From Tychonema litorale BBK16 (GTDB taxonomy: Bacteria > Cyanobacteriota > Cyanobacteriia > Cyanobacteriales > Microcoleaceae), in assembly GCF_021648855.1 (NCBI RefSeq), contig NZ_JAKJHX010000016.1:1-5425 (forward strand): DNA of 5,425 nucleotides, in the 5' to 3' direction. The notes below the pieces were generated by a model that was not told the DNA's origin, searched no databases, and saw only the letters and a program-made list of their open reading frames with translations. The translations under genes and the position numbers were made by a program. Positions 1-5,425 of this stretch are shown piece after piece (within the stretch, counting starts at the first letter, position 1; each line of letters starts with the position of its first letter).

Positions 1-647
1 GGAGTTTGAATCCAACTGCCATTAGCATCATACCAGCGCAGCCACGATCGCTCCAGACCTTCAAAAGCACCTTGCCAAATGCCTAGACCTAATTGAATTT
101 CCGTCATCCAAATCCGTGGTTCTGCTAAGATTAACTCTTCATAGCGATCGCCCGTTAAGACAAAAGCCCGCAGATTATTAGTTGCTCCATCAAACACAAT
201 ATAGTAAGGAACCCTAAGAATTTGTTCGTAAACTTGCCATTTAGTTGGAGGTTGACCAAGCCCTCTCACTGTTTGTCCTAAATCTTCATTTTCCGTTCCT
301 GGTGACACCAGTTCCACCACCACAAAAGGACTGACTTCCTCTTGCCAAATAACGTAAGATTTCCGCAATTCTTGCTTTTGGTAAAGCCTGTCAACTCCAA
401 TCACACCAAACCAATCAGGTCTTTTGTACCATTGAGTGTGGTGGACATCAAAATATAAATTTAAGTCGCTGGCAACAAATACCTGATCGATCGGATAATT
501 GGATGGAATAAAAGTATATTCTAGGCAACGAGATTGCCAAAGATGATATAAATCGGGCAAACCAGAATCCTCCGGGTGTTCGCTCTTGAGATCGTACATC
601 GTTGGGAGTACATTTTTCGGAATTGGGGACTGTTCGGTTTGATACAT
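1..647 (-). CDS. Uma2/DUF820-family protein (PD-(D/E)XK nuclease-like), 3' end beyond window
   Basis: This is the N-terminal part (215 codons) of a gene that runs off the left edge. I translated it by hand from an ATG at 645-647. An AGGAG at 658-662 sits 10 nt upstream and supports this start. The family signature is clear: PDW with Asp78, then VVVELVSPGTENEDLG (about 109-124, Glu112 and Ser-Pro 115-116), then a KWQVYEQ segment (Lys136, Tyr140), then VPYYIVFD (147-153). Asp78 and Glu112 match the conserved acidic pair of the restriction-endonuclease-like fold. The usual hydrophobic strand after the Tyr is present. Uma2/DUF820 proteins are greatly expanded in cyanobacteria; their cellular role is not established, so nuclease activity is a fold-based inference. 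It is divergent from the TPR gene. A 69-codon reading frame at 448-657 overlaps it in another frame and is not a gene. Confidence 0.88.
   Translation of the reverse strand, partial: MYQTEQSPIPKNVLPTMYDLKSEHPEDSGLPDLYHLWQSRCLEYTFIPSNYPIDQVFVASDLNLYFDVHHTQWYKRPDWFGVIGVDRLYQKQELRKSYVIWQEEVSPFVVVELVSPGTENEDLGQTVRGLGQPPTKWQVYEQILRVPYYIVFDGATNNLRAFVLTGDRYEELILAEPRIWMTEIQLGLGIWQGAFEGLERSWLRWYDANGSWIQT
144..151. repeat. HIP1 octamer GCGATCGC
   Basis: Exact copy of the palindromic HIP1 octamer, which is highly over-represented in many cyanobacterial genomes. It lies inside the Uma2-family gene and serves mainly as a marker of cyanobacterial origin. Confidence 0.85.
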
Positions 648-744
648 GGTTGCTCATCTCCTAGCTGGTGGTAGAAAAGACGCGGATTCACGCTGGATCG
701 ACAAGTCTCAACTTTTTTTCGGATTAACCTTAGATTAGCCGATC

Positions 745-783
745 GCTATCTAGGAACGCAAAATCCTGTTTTCCCTAGATAGC
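745..783. repeat. 10-bp perfect inverted repeat between divergent genes
   Basis: GCTATCTAGG (745-754) is exactly repeated in inverted form as CCTAGATAGC (774-783), with a 19-nt loop that contains AAAA and TTTT runs. It lies about midway between the divergent Uma2-family and TPR genes, so it is not a terminator for either one. It could be a two-sided operator, a cruciform or RNA leader hairpin, or a remnant of a mobile palindrome. No T-tract follows it. The remainder of 648-909 holds an AGGAGG (814-819) with no start codon at a usable distance and no promoter I could place with confidence. Confidence 0.55.
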
Positions 784-909
784 CTAGAATTGATTTGTGG
801 GTATTCTAATAACAGGAGGCAAAGAAAGACATTTTCAACGGTTATCCAACTAAAAACTGACTCTAAACGAATCAATCCCCAAAATCTAGGAATCCTGTAA
901 GTTTAACCT

Positions 910-1953
910 ATGAACCTAAAGCAATTCTACAAACGCGGCCTATACAGCGCCAAAAAAGGAAACTATGAAGCGGCACTAGGCGACTTTGAGCAAATATTGC
1001 AACTAAACCCAGCGGATGCCAAAGCCTATAACAATCGAGGTTTGGTCTACTATTACATGAAAGACTACGAAAAAGCAATTGCAGACCTCAGCCAAGCATT
1101 AGATATCAATCCTAACTTGTTTGAGGCATACTTGAATCGAGGCAATGCTTGGCGACATCTTGGAGAACACGAAAAAGCTATTGAAGATCTCAACTGTGCT
1201 TTAGCAAATAATCCTGAAAGCCACGCTATCTACAATAATCGTGGGCTGGTACTTGCTAATTTAGGACATTACGAAGAAGCAATTAAAGATTACAATCGAG
1301 CACTATCGATCAATTCCCAAAATTATAAAACCTATTACAACCGGGGACGGGCTTACTACCTTTTAGGCAACAAGGAGGCAGCAATTGAGAATTTTAACGA
1401 GACGCTACGGTTGAATCCTAAATATATCAAAGCTTACATCAATCGTGGCCTCTCGCATCATCAATTAGGAGACAATCCGGCTGCGATCGCAGATTACAAC
1501 ACTGCACTCGGTATCGATCCTAAAAATGTCTATGCCTACTATAACCGAGGTTGTGTTCGTTATAAGCTAAAACAGATGAAGCTTGCCATTGAAGACTTTG
1601 ACAAAGCAGTGGAAATCGATCCGAGCTATGTGAAAGCTTATCTCAACCGGGGTTTAGCTCTGTATAAGCTTGGAGATGTTATGACAGCAAACAAGGATTT
1701 TTACCACGTAATGTGCATTAATGCTGAAGCTTATTCATACTATCAAGCACAGCGCTGCACCCCTGATATAAATTCCTACTTCAAGGAAGCGCCACAAATG
1801 GAATCGAATAATGCTGTGGAATACTACAACACGACATTAAACAATACCATATCAACTTCATTCAGTTCGGCAGCATTAAACTCAGTCTGGAATCAGGAAG
1901 ATTTGGACAAAAGAGATTCTATTATCTGTGAAGGTGAATTTATGAATGATTGA
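910..1953 (+). CDS. Tetratricopeptide repeat (TPR) protein
   Basis: A 347-residue protein built almost entirely of TPRs, the helix-turn-helix repeats that form superhelical protein-binding scaffolds. Eight tandem units start at about residues 3, 37, 71, 105, 139, 173, 207 and 241. The spacing is a strict 34 residues, visible in the recurring NP/DP caps at 33-34, 67-68, 101-102, 169-170, 203-204 and 237-238 and in the repeated A-Y-x-N-R-G at helix A. The eighth unit is degenerate. Residues 273-347 form a polar tail rich in Asn, Ser and Thr with no recognisable domain. I see no signal peptide, membrane segment or enzymatic domain, so it is probably cytoplasmic; the partner is unknown. The ATG directly follows an in-frame TAA (904-906), so no upstream start is possible. 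There is no clear Shine-Dalgarno sequence, as is common in cyanobacteria. Confidence 0.95.
   Translation: MNLKQFYKRGLYSAKKGNYEAALGDFEQILQLNPADAKAYNNRGLVYYYMKDYEKAIADLSQALDINPNLFEAYLNRGNAWRHLGEHEKAIEDLNCALANNPESHAIYNNRGLVLANLGHYEEAIKDYNRALSINSQNYKTYYNRGRAYYLLGNKEAAIENFNETLRLNPKYIKAYINRGLSHHQLGDNPAAIADYNTALGIDPKNVYAYYNRGCVRYKLKQMKLAIEDFDKAVEIDPSYVKAYLNRGLALYKLGDVMTANKDFYHVMCINAEAYSYYQAQRCTPDINSYFKEAPQMESNNAVEYYNTTLNNTISTSFSSAALNSVWNQEDLDKRDSIICEGEFMND
1483..1490. repeat. HIP1 octamer GCGATCGC
   Basis: Second exact HIP1 palindrome in the window, located within the sixth TPR of the TPR gene. It is a cyanobacterial sequence marker, read here as Ala-Ile-Ala codons. Confidence 0.85.
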
Positions 1954-1960
1954 TTTTTTT

Positions 1961-1985
1961 GAAGGAAGAAAGAAGAAGGAAGAAG
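1961..1985 (+). repeat. 25-nt pure purine (GA-rich) tract
   Basis: An uninterrupted run of G and A (GAAGGAAGAAAGA...) begins 8 nt after the TPR stop codon and directly follows seven T residues (1954-1960). It is a low-complexity tract that could arise by slippage. No coding role is evident. Confidence 0.7.
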
Positions 1986-1992
1986 TTGATAT

Positions 1993-2074
1993 GTAGGTTG
2001 GGTTGAGGCAACGAAACCCAACTTTTCATGCTCAAATAAGCTGTTGGGTTTCGCTATCGCTCAACCCAACCTAC
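1993..2074. terminator. Large nested palindrome between convergent genes, likely bidirectional terminator
   Basis: The outer arms are GTAGGTTGGGTTGAG (1993-2007) and its exact reverse complement (2060-2074). Inside them CGAAACCCAAC (2012-2022) pairs with GTTGGGTTTCG (2043-2053). Short unmatched segments of 4 and 6 nt separate the two stem parts, and the loop is 20 nt. The left arm can also fold alone, because GTTGGGTT at 1997-2004 faces AACCCAAC at 2015-2022. The right arm can do the same. It sits between the 3' ends of the TPR gene and hemL and is followed by TTTTAA, so bidirectional termination is likely. I recall GTTGGGTTTCG/CAACCCAACCTAC elements as dispersed repeats in cyanobacterial intergenic DNA, so it may be a MITE-like element doing this job. 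Confidence 0.7.
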
Positions 2075-2114
2075 TTTTAAAGTCCTTGCTTTTAAGTTCG
2101 GACTGTGAATCAAA

Positions 2115-3437
2115 CTAAATACTGCCCATTACTTCGCGAGCAGCGGCCAAAGTGCGATCGATATCTTCATCAGTATGAGCCAAAGAAGTAAATCCAGCCT
2201 CAAACTGTGAAGGAGCCAGATAAATTCCGTGCTCCAACATTCCCCGGTGAAAGCGGCCGAACTTTGCCACATCGGATTTCTTAGCATCATCGTAATTATG
2301 AACCGGGCCCGCCGCAAAAAACAAGCCAAACATCCCGCTAATTTGCCCGCCACAAGCAGCGTGTCCGGTTTCTTTGGCAATTTGCAACAAGCCGTTAGAT
2401 AATTTTTTTGTAATCTTATCTAATTGTTCGTAAGTACCAGGTTTTTGCAGCAATTCCAAAGTCTTAATCCCAGCAGTCATCGCCAAAGGATTACCCGAAA
2501 GCGTACCCGCTTGATACATTGGCCCAGCAGGAGCAACCATCCCCATAATATCCCGTCTGCCGCCGTAAGCTCCAACTGGCAAACCACCACCGATAACTTT
2601 ACCCAGAGTTGTCAAATCTGGGGTGATACCGAATTTTTCCTGAGCTCCACCGTAGGCGATGCGGAAACCGGTCATTACCTCGTCAAACACTAACAAAGCA
2701 CCGTTATCTTTAGTAATTTCCCGCAAACCTTCGAGAAAACCTGCATCAGGTACAATAAATCCGGCGTTACCCACAACTGGTTCCAGAATTACGCCTGCTA
2801 TTTCGCCGGGATTTTCGGCAAATAAAGCCTTTACTGCTTCCAAGTCGTTGTAGGGAGCGTTGAGGGTGTTGGCGGTGACGGATTTGGGTACGCCAGGGGA
2901 GTCGGGAAGACCGAGAGTTGCGACACCGGAACCAGCTTTTACCAAAAACATATCGGCGTGCCCGTGATAGCAGCCTTCAAATTTAATCAGTTTGTCGCGG
3001 CCGGTGAAGGCTCGCATCAGGCGCAAAACGGCCATGCAGGCTTCGGTGCCGGAATTGACAAATCGCACCATTTCGATGCTGGGAACGGCATCGATGACCA
3101 TTTCTGCGAGCACGTTTTCCAAGAGGGATGGTGCTCCGAAACTGGTACCTTTTTCTAAGGATTCGCGCAGGGCTTTGAGGACTTCGGGATGGGCGTGGCC
3201 ACAGATGGCTGGGCCCCAAGTGCCTACATAGTCGATGTAATGATTGTCGTCAACATCCCAAATGTAGGCTCCTTTGACGCGATCGAATACAATAGGTTGT
3301 CCGCCTACGGATTTAAAGGCGCGAACGGGGGAACTGACACCACCGGGCATCAATTTCTGGGCGGCAGCGAATATTTCTTCTGATTTGGTGGTTTTCAAGG
3401 TTGTGGAAGCCAATGTTTTCTCCTTAGTTAATGTCAT
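2115..3437 (-). CDS. hemL: Glutamate-1-semialdehyde 2,1-aminomutase (GSA aminotransferase)
   Basis: This PLP enzyme converts glutamate-1-semialdehyde to 5-aminolevulinate, the last step of the C5 route to heme, chlorophyll and bilins; it acts in the cytoplasm as a dimer. With the preferred start it is 440 residues, close to the family's roughly 430. Key motifs are [10 protein letters not shown] (32-41), [13 protein letters not shown] (72-84), NSGTEA (128-133, phosphate binding), [16 protein letters not shown] (156-171), FDEVMTGFR (251-259, Asp252 to the PLP ring nitrogen), [10 protein letters not shown] (276-285, Lys280 forming the Schiff base), AGTLSGNP (310-317) and SQFEAGFTS (410-418). All appear intact. 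The frame stays open upstream to ATGs at 3483-3485 and 3495-3497. Those 20 extra residues overlap the iscB tail and its end hairpin and have no family counterpart, so I prefer the ATG at 3435-3437. No good Shine-Dalgarno precedes it. The gene lies 40 nt downstream of iscB on the same strand and is probably co-transcribed. Confidence 0.96.
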   Translation of the reverse strand: MTLTKEKTLASTTLKTTKSEEIFAAAQKLMPGGVSSPVRAFKSVGGQPIVFDRVKGAYIWDVDDNHYIDYVGTWGPAICGHAHPEVLKALRESLEKGTSFGAPSLLENVLAEMVIDAVPSIEMVRFVNSGTEACMAVLRLMRAFTGRDKLIKFEGCYHGHADMFLVKAGSGVATLGLPDSPGVPKSVTANTLNAPYNDLEAVKALFAENPGEIAGVILEPVVGNAGFIVPDAGFLEGLREITKDNGALLVFDEVMTGFRIAYGGAQEKFGITPDLTTLGKVIGGGLPVGAYGGRRDIMGMVAPAGPMYQAGTLSGNPLAMTAGIKTLELLQKPGTYEQLDKITKKLSNGLLQIAKETGHAACGGQISGMFGLFFAAGPVHNYDDAKKSDVAKFGRFHRGMLEHGIYLAPSQFEAGFTSLAHTDEDIDRTLAAAREVMGSI

Positions 3438-3448
3438 ATCACTAGAAA

Positions 3449-3469
3449 CGCTTTTATTGGAGTAAAGCG
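3449..3469 (-). repeat. Subterminal hairpin, candidate right end of the iscB element
   Basis: CGCTTT (3449-3454) and AAAGCG (3464-3469) form a 6-bp stem with a 9-nt loop. It begins 9 nt beyond the iscB stop codon and ends 12 nt before the preferred hemL ATG. IS200/IS605-family elements lack terminal inverted repeats and carry small subterminal palindromes at each end that TnpA recognises. A hairpin here is in the expected place for the right end. The stem is short, so chance occurrence is possible. Confidence 0.45.
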
Positions 3470-3477
3470 GAGTCAAT

Positions 3478-4758
3478 TCACCCATATTGATAACCATCCT
3501 GTTTGTGCAAAAATTTGACGTTGCTCATATCTTTTGTACTCAGTCGAAAATCACCAATCTTGATCTCAACACCTTTATCTGTTGGAGTCTTGACCCGTCC
3601 AACGTAAAGTCCTGATTGGAATCGCTTGCGGTCTTCTAGAAGCTGAATGGCAACAATGTCACCAGTCCTACAATGAGTAAAAGACTGTCTAGGCTTGGCA
3701 CAAGGAAAACCGTATTTATCATTTCTAGTGGACTGTCGATTTCCTTGTCCTGTTGATTTAATCAGCAAGGGCTGATTAGTTAGCACTTCCAAGAAATCAA
3801 TCTGACCCACACAAGCCGCATCTAACCAGTGAGTTTTAGGCAGGCTTAATCGAGTGCGGTTATACTTGGTGAGACCACCCGAACCTGTGGAGACAGGAAG
3901 ACCCGTTTCTTTAAGTCGGTTGAACAATGCCCATCGGGTTGAGTTGACCGCCGCCGCGTCTTTTAAGGGGCGCTTTGCTTGAGCTAGAACCCGCTTCAAA
4001 ACATCTGGCTTTTTGGCTAAGAAAACGCTAATATCCTGAGTCCCTTTTTTGAGATTGCATTTCTGGCAAGCCAGGCACAGATTAGAGATCCGATTTGTGC
4101 CGCCTTTTGCTTTGGGCTGGATGTGTTCCACTTGGAGCGGAACGTTCTCAATTGAGCAGTAAGAACATTTACGCTCCCATTTGTTAAGGAGATATTCGCG
4201 AACTTCGTAGCCAGCGAGTTCACCTTGCTGATACTCAATGCCTGAGATTTCAGGGTTTTCAAATTTCTGCAAATCAAATCTGACAAGCTCCTGAACGATC
4301 TCACCGATGGGTGCAAATTTGATTAACTTGTTCACAAGAGTCAAAGTGGTTTCTACGCGATGCTGCAAACTTGGGGCCAACCAGCAGGTCGGACGGGTGC
4401 GATTAAGAAACCGTGCTTGCCGATAGCGAGTGTGACGAGAACGCCTCCCCTGACGTAGAGAACGACGGGATTCTAAAGACGCTTTGATGGTTTGACCGCG
4501 ATGAGTTAACTCAGCACCAAAGATTACTTTGTTGTTTTGAACAAGAGCAATCCCTGTGATTTTAGAACCGGGGTCTAGTTTAATCGTGACGGGTTCAGGA
4601 ATATCTGCAACCTCTTTCTTGAGAATGATGCTGAACGGGTATTTTCTGAACACAGAGGCTCTACCCATCTCCAATAAACGTCTTGCCATAGAAGGCTTAC
4701 AGGGTGTAAGCGGCTTCTTGTTGGCATCAATTACAAAAACGAAATTGGGTTTCAACAT
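3478..4758 (-). CDS. iscB: IscB, RNA-guided RuvC/HNH endonuclease (OMEGA system)
   Basis: IscB binds an omega RNA and cleaves matching double-stranded DNA next to a target-adjacent motif; it is related to the ancestor of Cas9. The preferred form has 426 residues. Domains in order: PLMP domain at about 5-48 (here PLTP, 16-19, followed by a conserved RRLL...[11 protein letters not shown] stretch); Ruv[14 protein letters not shown] (61-72, catalytic Asp62); Arg-rich bridge helix (about 97-123); Ruv[12 protein letters not shown] (156-164, Glu157); HNH with two CxxC zinc pairs (Cys198/201 and Cys231/234) and Glu211-His212, Asn226, Asn235; Ruv[12 protein letters not shown] (310-317, His310 and Asp313); and a C-terminal target-motif-binding domain (about 330-426, [12 protein letters not shown] and GLYVGRV). 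All catalytic residues are present, so it looks active. The start could also be TTG at 4792-4794, adding 12 residues. I prefer the ATG at 4756-4758 because family homology begins there; an AGGA lies 12 nt upstream. Confidence 0.95.
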   Translation of the reverse strand: MLKPNFVFVIDANKKPLTPCKPSMARRLLEMGRASVFRKYPFSIILKKEVADIPEPVTIKLDPGSKITGIALVQNNKVIFGAELTHRGQTIKASLESRRSLRQGRRSRHTRYRQARFLNRTRPTCWLAPSLQHRVETTLTLVNKLIKFAPIGEIVQELVRFDLQKFENPEISGIEYQQGELAGYEVREYLLNKWERKCSYCSIENVPLQVEHIQPKAKGGTNRISNLCLACQKCNLKKGTQDISVFLAKKPDVLKRVLAQAKRPLKDAAAVNSTRWALFNRLKETGLPVSTGSGGLTKYNRTRLSLPKTHWLDAACVGQIDFLEVLTNQPLLIKSTGQGNRQSTRNDKYGFPCAKPRQSFTHCRTGDIVAIQLLEDRKRFQSGLYVGRVKTPTDKGVEIKIGDFRLSTKDMSNVKFLHKQDGYQYG

Positions 4759-4997
4759 TTTGGCGTTGGTTCCTAAAAGTAAAGTTTGCTTCAACCCTGT
4801 TATCTTCTCGGTACTATGCAGATTGCACTTCCTCTAACCAATTTCGGATGTTTAACAATCTGCTTACAGAGCTTGGAACTAGCGAATCCCAAGGTGTGAA
4901 CTTAAACGCTTAGAGATAACGATTACTATGATTAAGTGGTCTGGAGTAGCTGCAATACCTCGGATTACTCTGAAATACTACGGATTGGTGCTACTCT
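4759..4997 (-). ncRNA. Omega RNA scaffold of the IscB system
   Basis: This gene-free stretch directly 5' of iscB is where IscB omega RNAs are encoded. Read on the minus strand, it opens with a stem GAGTAGC (4996-4990)/GCTACTC (4950-4944). An inner stem continues it: CAAT (4987-4984)/ATTG (4956-4953) plus CC/GG. Next comes ACTTAA (4937-4932)/TTAAGT (4905-4900). The core follows: ACCTTGGGATTCGCTAGTTC with CTTGG (4893-4889)/CCAAG (4876-4872). Last is a perfect 8-bp stem GCAGATTG (4863-4856)/CAATCTGC (4825-4818) with a 30-nt loop. The order, and the ACC-TGGGATT...AGT-CC core in particular, resemble from memory the OgeuIscB omega RNA. The exact 3' end is not visible; it may overlap the iscB start. 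No covariance search was possible. Confidence 0.75.
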
Positions 4998-5015
4998 GTT
5001 GTTGGTAGAATACTT
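4998..5015 (-). other. Predicted native omega RNA guide segment
   Basis: In IscB systems the guide is the 5' end of the omega RNA and comes from host DNA flanking the element's left end. The first scaffold stem starts at 4996, so the roughly 16-20 nt upstream on the minus strand (AAGTATTCTACCAACAAC) are the predicted guide. The boundary could be off by a few bases. The complementary target is expected in element-free alleles of this locus. Confidence 0.5.
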
Positions 5016-5069
5016 TAATAGCGACTTCAGGATAAAGGTTAGGTCGATTTAAGGAAACTATGTTAATAG

Positions 5070-5098
5070 ATTTTAGGATACAAACCAATGAGTAGCAA
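5070..5098 (-). promoter_or_regulatory. Candidate sigma70-type promoter reading through omega RNA, iscB and hemL
   Basis: On the minus strand TTGCTA (5098-5093, 4 of 6 matches to TTGACA) is followed after exactly 17 nt by TAAAAT (5075-5070, 5 of 6 matches to TATAAT). Transcription would start near 5063, about 50 nt before the predicted guide. Because it lies outside the element, it may be the original hemL promoter. Promoter calls from consensus alone are weak. Confidence 0.35.
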
Positions 5099-5142
5099 TA
5101 CTTGCTTGGATTTTTTAGGATCGATCGCACTAACATCGTGAA

Positions 5143-5167
5143 GCGAAGCTATCCCGTAGGGAATCGC
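5143..5167. repeat. Imperfect palindromic cyanobacterial repeat
   Basis: The unit begins GCGAAGCTATCCC and ends GTAGGGAATCGC. GCGA (5143-5146) faces TCGC (5164-5167), and TCCC (5152-5155) faces GGGA (5159-5162) across GTA. I recall close variants as frequent REP-like intergenic repeats in filamentous cyanobacteria; this is from memory, not a search. Confidence 0.55.
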
Positions 5168-5197
5168 CCAAAAGTGTAATTTTTTGTAAAGTAGTTC

Positions 5198-5226
5198 TTG
5201 ACAATTTGCCCATCACTTGCTCAATC
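5198..5226 (+). promoter_or_regulatory. Candidate hisIE promoter (perfect -35, weak -10)
   Basis: TTGACA (5198-5203) matches the -35 consensus exactly. The hexamer 17 nt later, TCAATC (5221-5226), is a poor -10. A second possible -10, TATATT (5295-5300), lies close to the gene but has no recognisable -35. Confidence 0.25.
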
Positions 5227-5230
5227 TCCT

Positions 5231-5260
5231 CTCTTCTCTAACTCTGCGTTCTCTGCGGTG
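5231..5260. repeat. Copy of the dispersed CTCTGCG repeat
   Basis: Two exact CTCTGCG heptamers (5242-5248 and 5251-5257) lie 9 nt apart inside a pyrimidine-rich strand that ends GGTG. I recall the related 'CTCTGCGTTCTCTGCG' string as a very common dispersed repeat in filamentous cyanobacteria. It lies in the hisIE upstream region. Confidence 0.5.
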
Positions 5261-5319
5261 AATTAAAAAAATATCCGAGAAGAAAGCGTAAATGTATATT
5301 ACAAAGCTGCAATAAAATT

Positions 5320-5425
5320 ATGTCTGCTAATGATTTATCGAGTTTGAGCCGATCGATACCCGTGGAAAAGATCCGCTACGACGATCGCGGTTTAGTGCCT
5401 GCCATAGTCCAAGATTACTTAGACG
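5320..5425 (+). CDS. hisI: Phosphoribosyl-AMP cyclohydrolase (HisI, probably HisIE), 5' end only
   Basis: The first 35 codons of a gene that runs off the right edge, read by hand: MSANDLSSLSRSIPVEKIRY followed by DDRGLVPAIVQDYLD. The segment IPVEKIRYDDRGLVPAIVQD matches the start of the HisI domain, which opens the ring of phosphoribosyl-AMP in histidine biosynthesis. In cyanobacteria it is usually fused to a HisE pyrophosphatase domain, which would lie outside the window. The catalytic cysteines and zinc ligands are also outside. The ATG at 5320-5322 is the only in-frame start between here and the stop at 5239-5241. There is no evident Shine-Dalgarno. The gene is divergent from the iscB-hemL unit. 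Confidence 0.85.
   Translation, partial: MSANDLSSLSRSIPVEKIRYDDRGLVPAIVQDYLD

Larger units (their letters stand above)
3440..4997 (-). mobile_element. IS200/IS605-type iscB element without tnpA (approximate limits)
   Basis: The element consists, in transcription order, of a left end with omega RNA scaffold, iscB, and a right-end hairpin. The limits are estimates: left at the first omega RNA stem (4997), right just past the hairpin at 3449-3469. No TnpA (Y1 HUH transposase) gene is present here, so any movement would need TnpA in trans, as for most iscB copies. No target duplication is expected in this family. The element sits between hisIE and hemL. Confidence 0.6.

Noticed and set aside
448..657. 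69-codon minus-strand reading frame starting at 657
   Set aside because: It overlaps the Uma2-family gene in another frame. The frame from 647 gives the recognisable VELVSPGTENED and YYIVFD motifs and continues to the window edge, so the shorter frame is a shadow.
814..819. AGGAGG, a strong Shine-Dalgarno-like hexamer
   Set aside because: No ATG, GTG or TTG follows at a usable distance, and the TPR start is 90 nt further on after in-frame stops.
2129..3465. Several 60-90-codon frames, mostly plus strand, inside hemL
   Set aside because: All lie within the strongly conserved hemL coding sequence, encode nothing recognisable and have no independent start signals. They are antisense or offset-frame shadows.
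4017..4316. 99-codon minus-strand frame inside iscB
   Set aside because: It overlaps the HNH and RuvC-II coding region in another frame and has no recognisable domain.
4792..4794. TTG as the iscB start codon
   Set aside because: It would add 12 residues without counterpart in the family and lies closer to the omega RNA 3' region. The ATG at 4756-4758 directly precedes the conserved [11 protein letters not shown] segment. The TTG is not excluded.
4556..4837. 93-codon plus-strand frame antisense to the iscB start
   Set aside because: It is antisense to the conserved PLMP/RuvC-I coding region and to part of the omega RNA, with no recognisable protein features.
4962..4988. Direct repeat CGGATT (4961-4966 and 4981-4986) as a possible CRISPR-like or IS-end repeat
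   Set aside because: There are only two short copies, both within the stem-loop of the predicted omega RNA, with no repeated spacer pattern. There is no CRISPR array in the window.

Overview
The window looks like cyanobacterial chromosome, probably from a filamentous, Microcoleus/Oscillatoria-like organism. The evidence is two exact HIP1 octamers (GCGATCGC at 144-151 and 1483-1490), many near-HIP1 CGATCG cores, several repeat types I recall as common in cyanobacteria, and a glutamate-1-semialdehyde aminotransferase of clear cyanobacterial type. The genus is inference.

Layout. (1) 1-647, minus: the N-terminal 215 codons of a Uma2/DUF820-family protein, cut by the window edge. (2) 648-909: a divergent intergenic region with a perfect 10-bp inverted repeat. 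(3) 910-1953, plus: a TPR-only protein with eight 34-residue repeats and a low-complexity tail. (4) 1954-2114: the gap between convergent genes, with a purine tract and a large nested palindrome that probably ends transcription from both sides. (5) 2115-3437, minus: hemL. (6) 3478-4758, minus: a complete IscB, the RNA-guided nuclease of IS200/IS605-type OMEGA systems and a relative of the Cas9 ancestor. Its RuvC and HNH catalytic residues all appear intact. (7) 4759-4997, minus: a gene-free stretch whose stems and conserved core fit the IscB guide-RNA scaffold (omega RNA). The guide should lie just outside it, at about 4998-5015. (8) 4998-5319: the remaining intergenic DNA, with a candidate minus-strand promoter, two repeat remnants and a candidate plus-strand promoter. 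(9) 5320-5425, plus: the first 35 codons of hisI/hisIE (histidine biosynthesis).

The main point of interest is the stand-alone iscB element with no TnpA transposase. It appears to have inserted between hisIE and hemL, with its right end almost touching the hemL start codon. A subterminal hairpin (3449-3469) lies between the iscB stop and the preferred hemL ATG. The longer hemL reading frame upstream of that ATG therefore reads through transposon DNA. A plausible sigma70-type promoter (5070-5098) lies outside the element and points through guide, omega RNA, iscB and hemL. An essential tetrapyrrole gene and a genome-editing-type nuclease may therefore share one transcript, driven by what was originally the hemL promoter. 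IscB and omega RNA are known systems. The hemL-proximal arrangement and the native guide are the parts worth checking.
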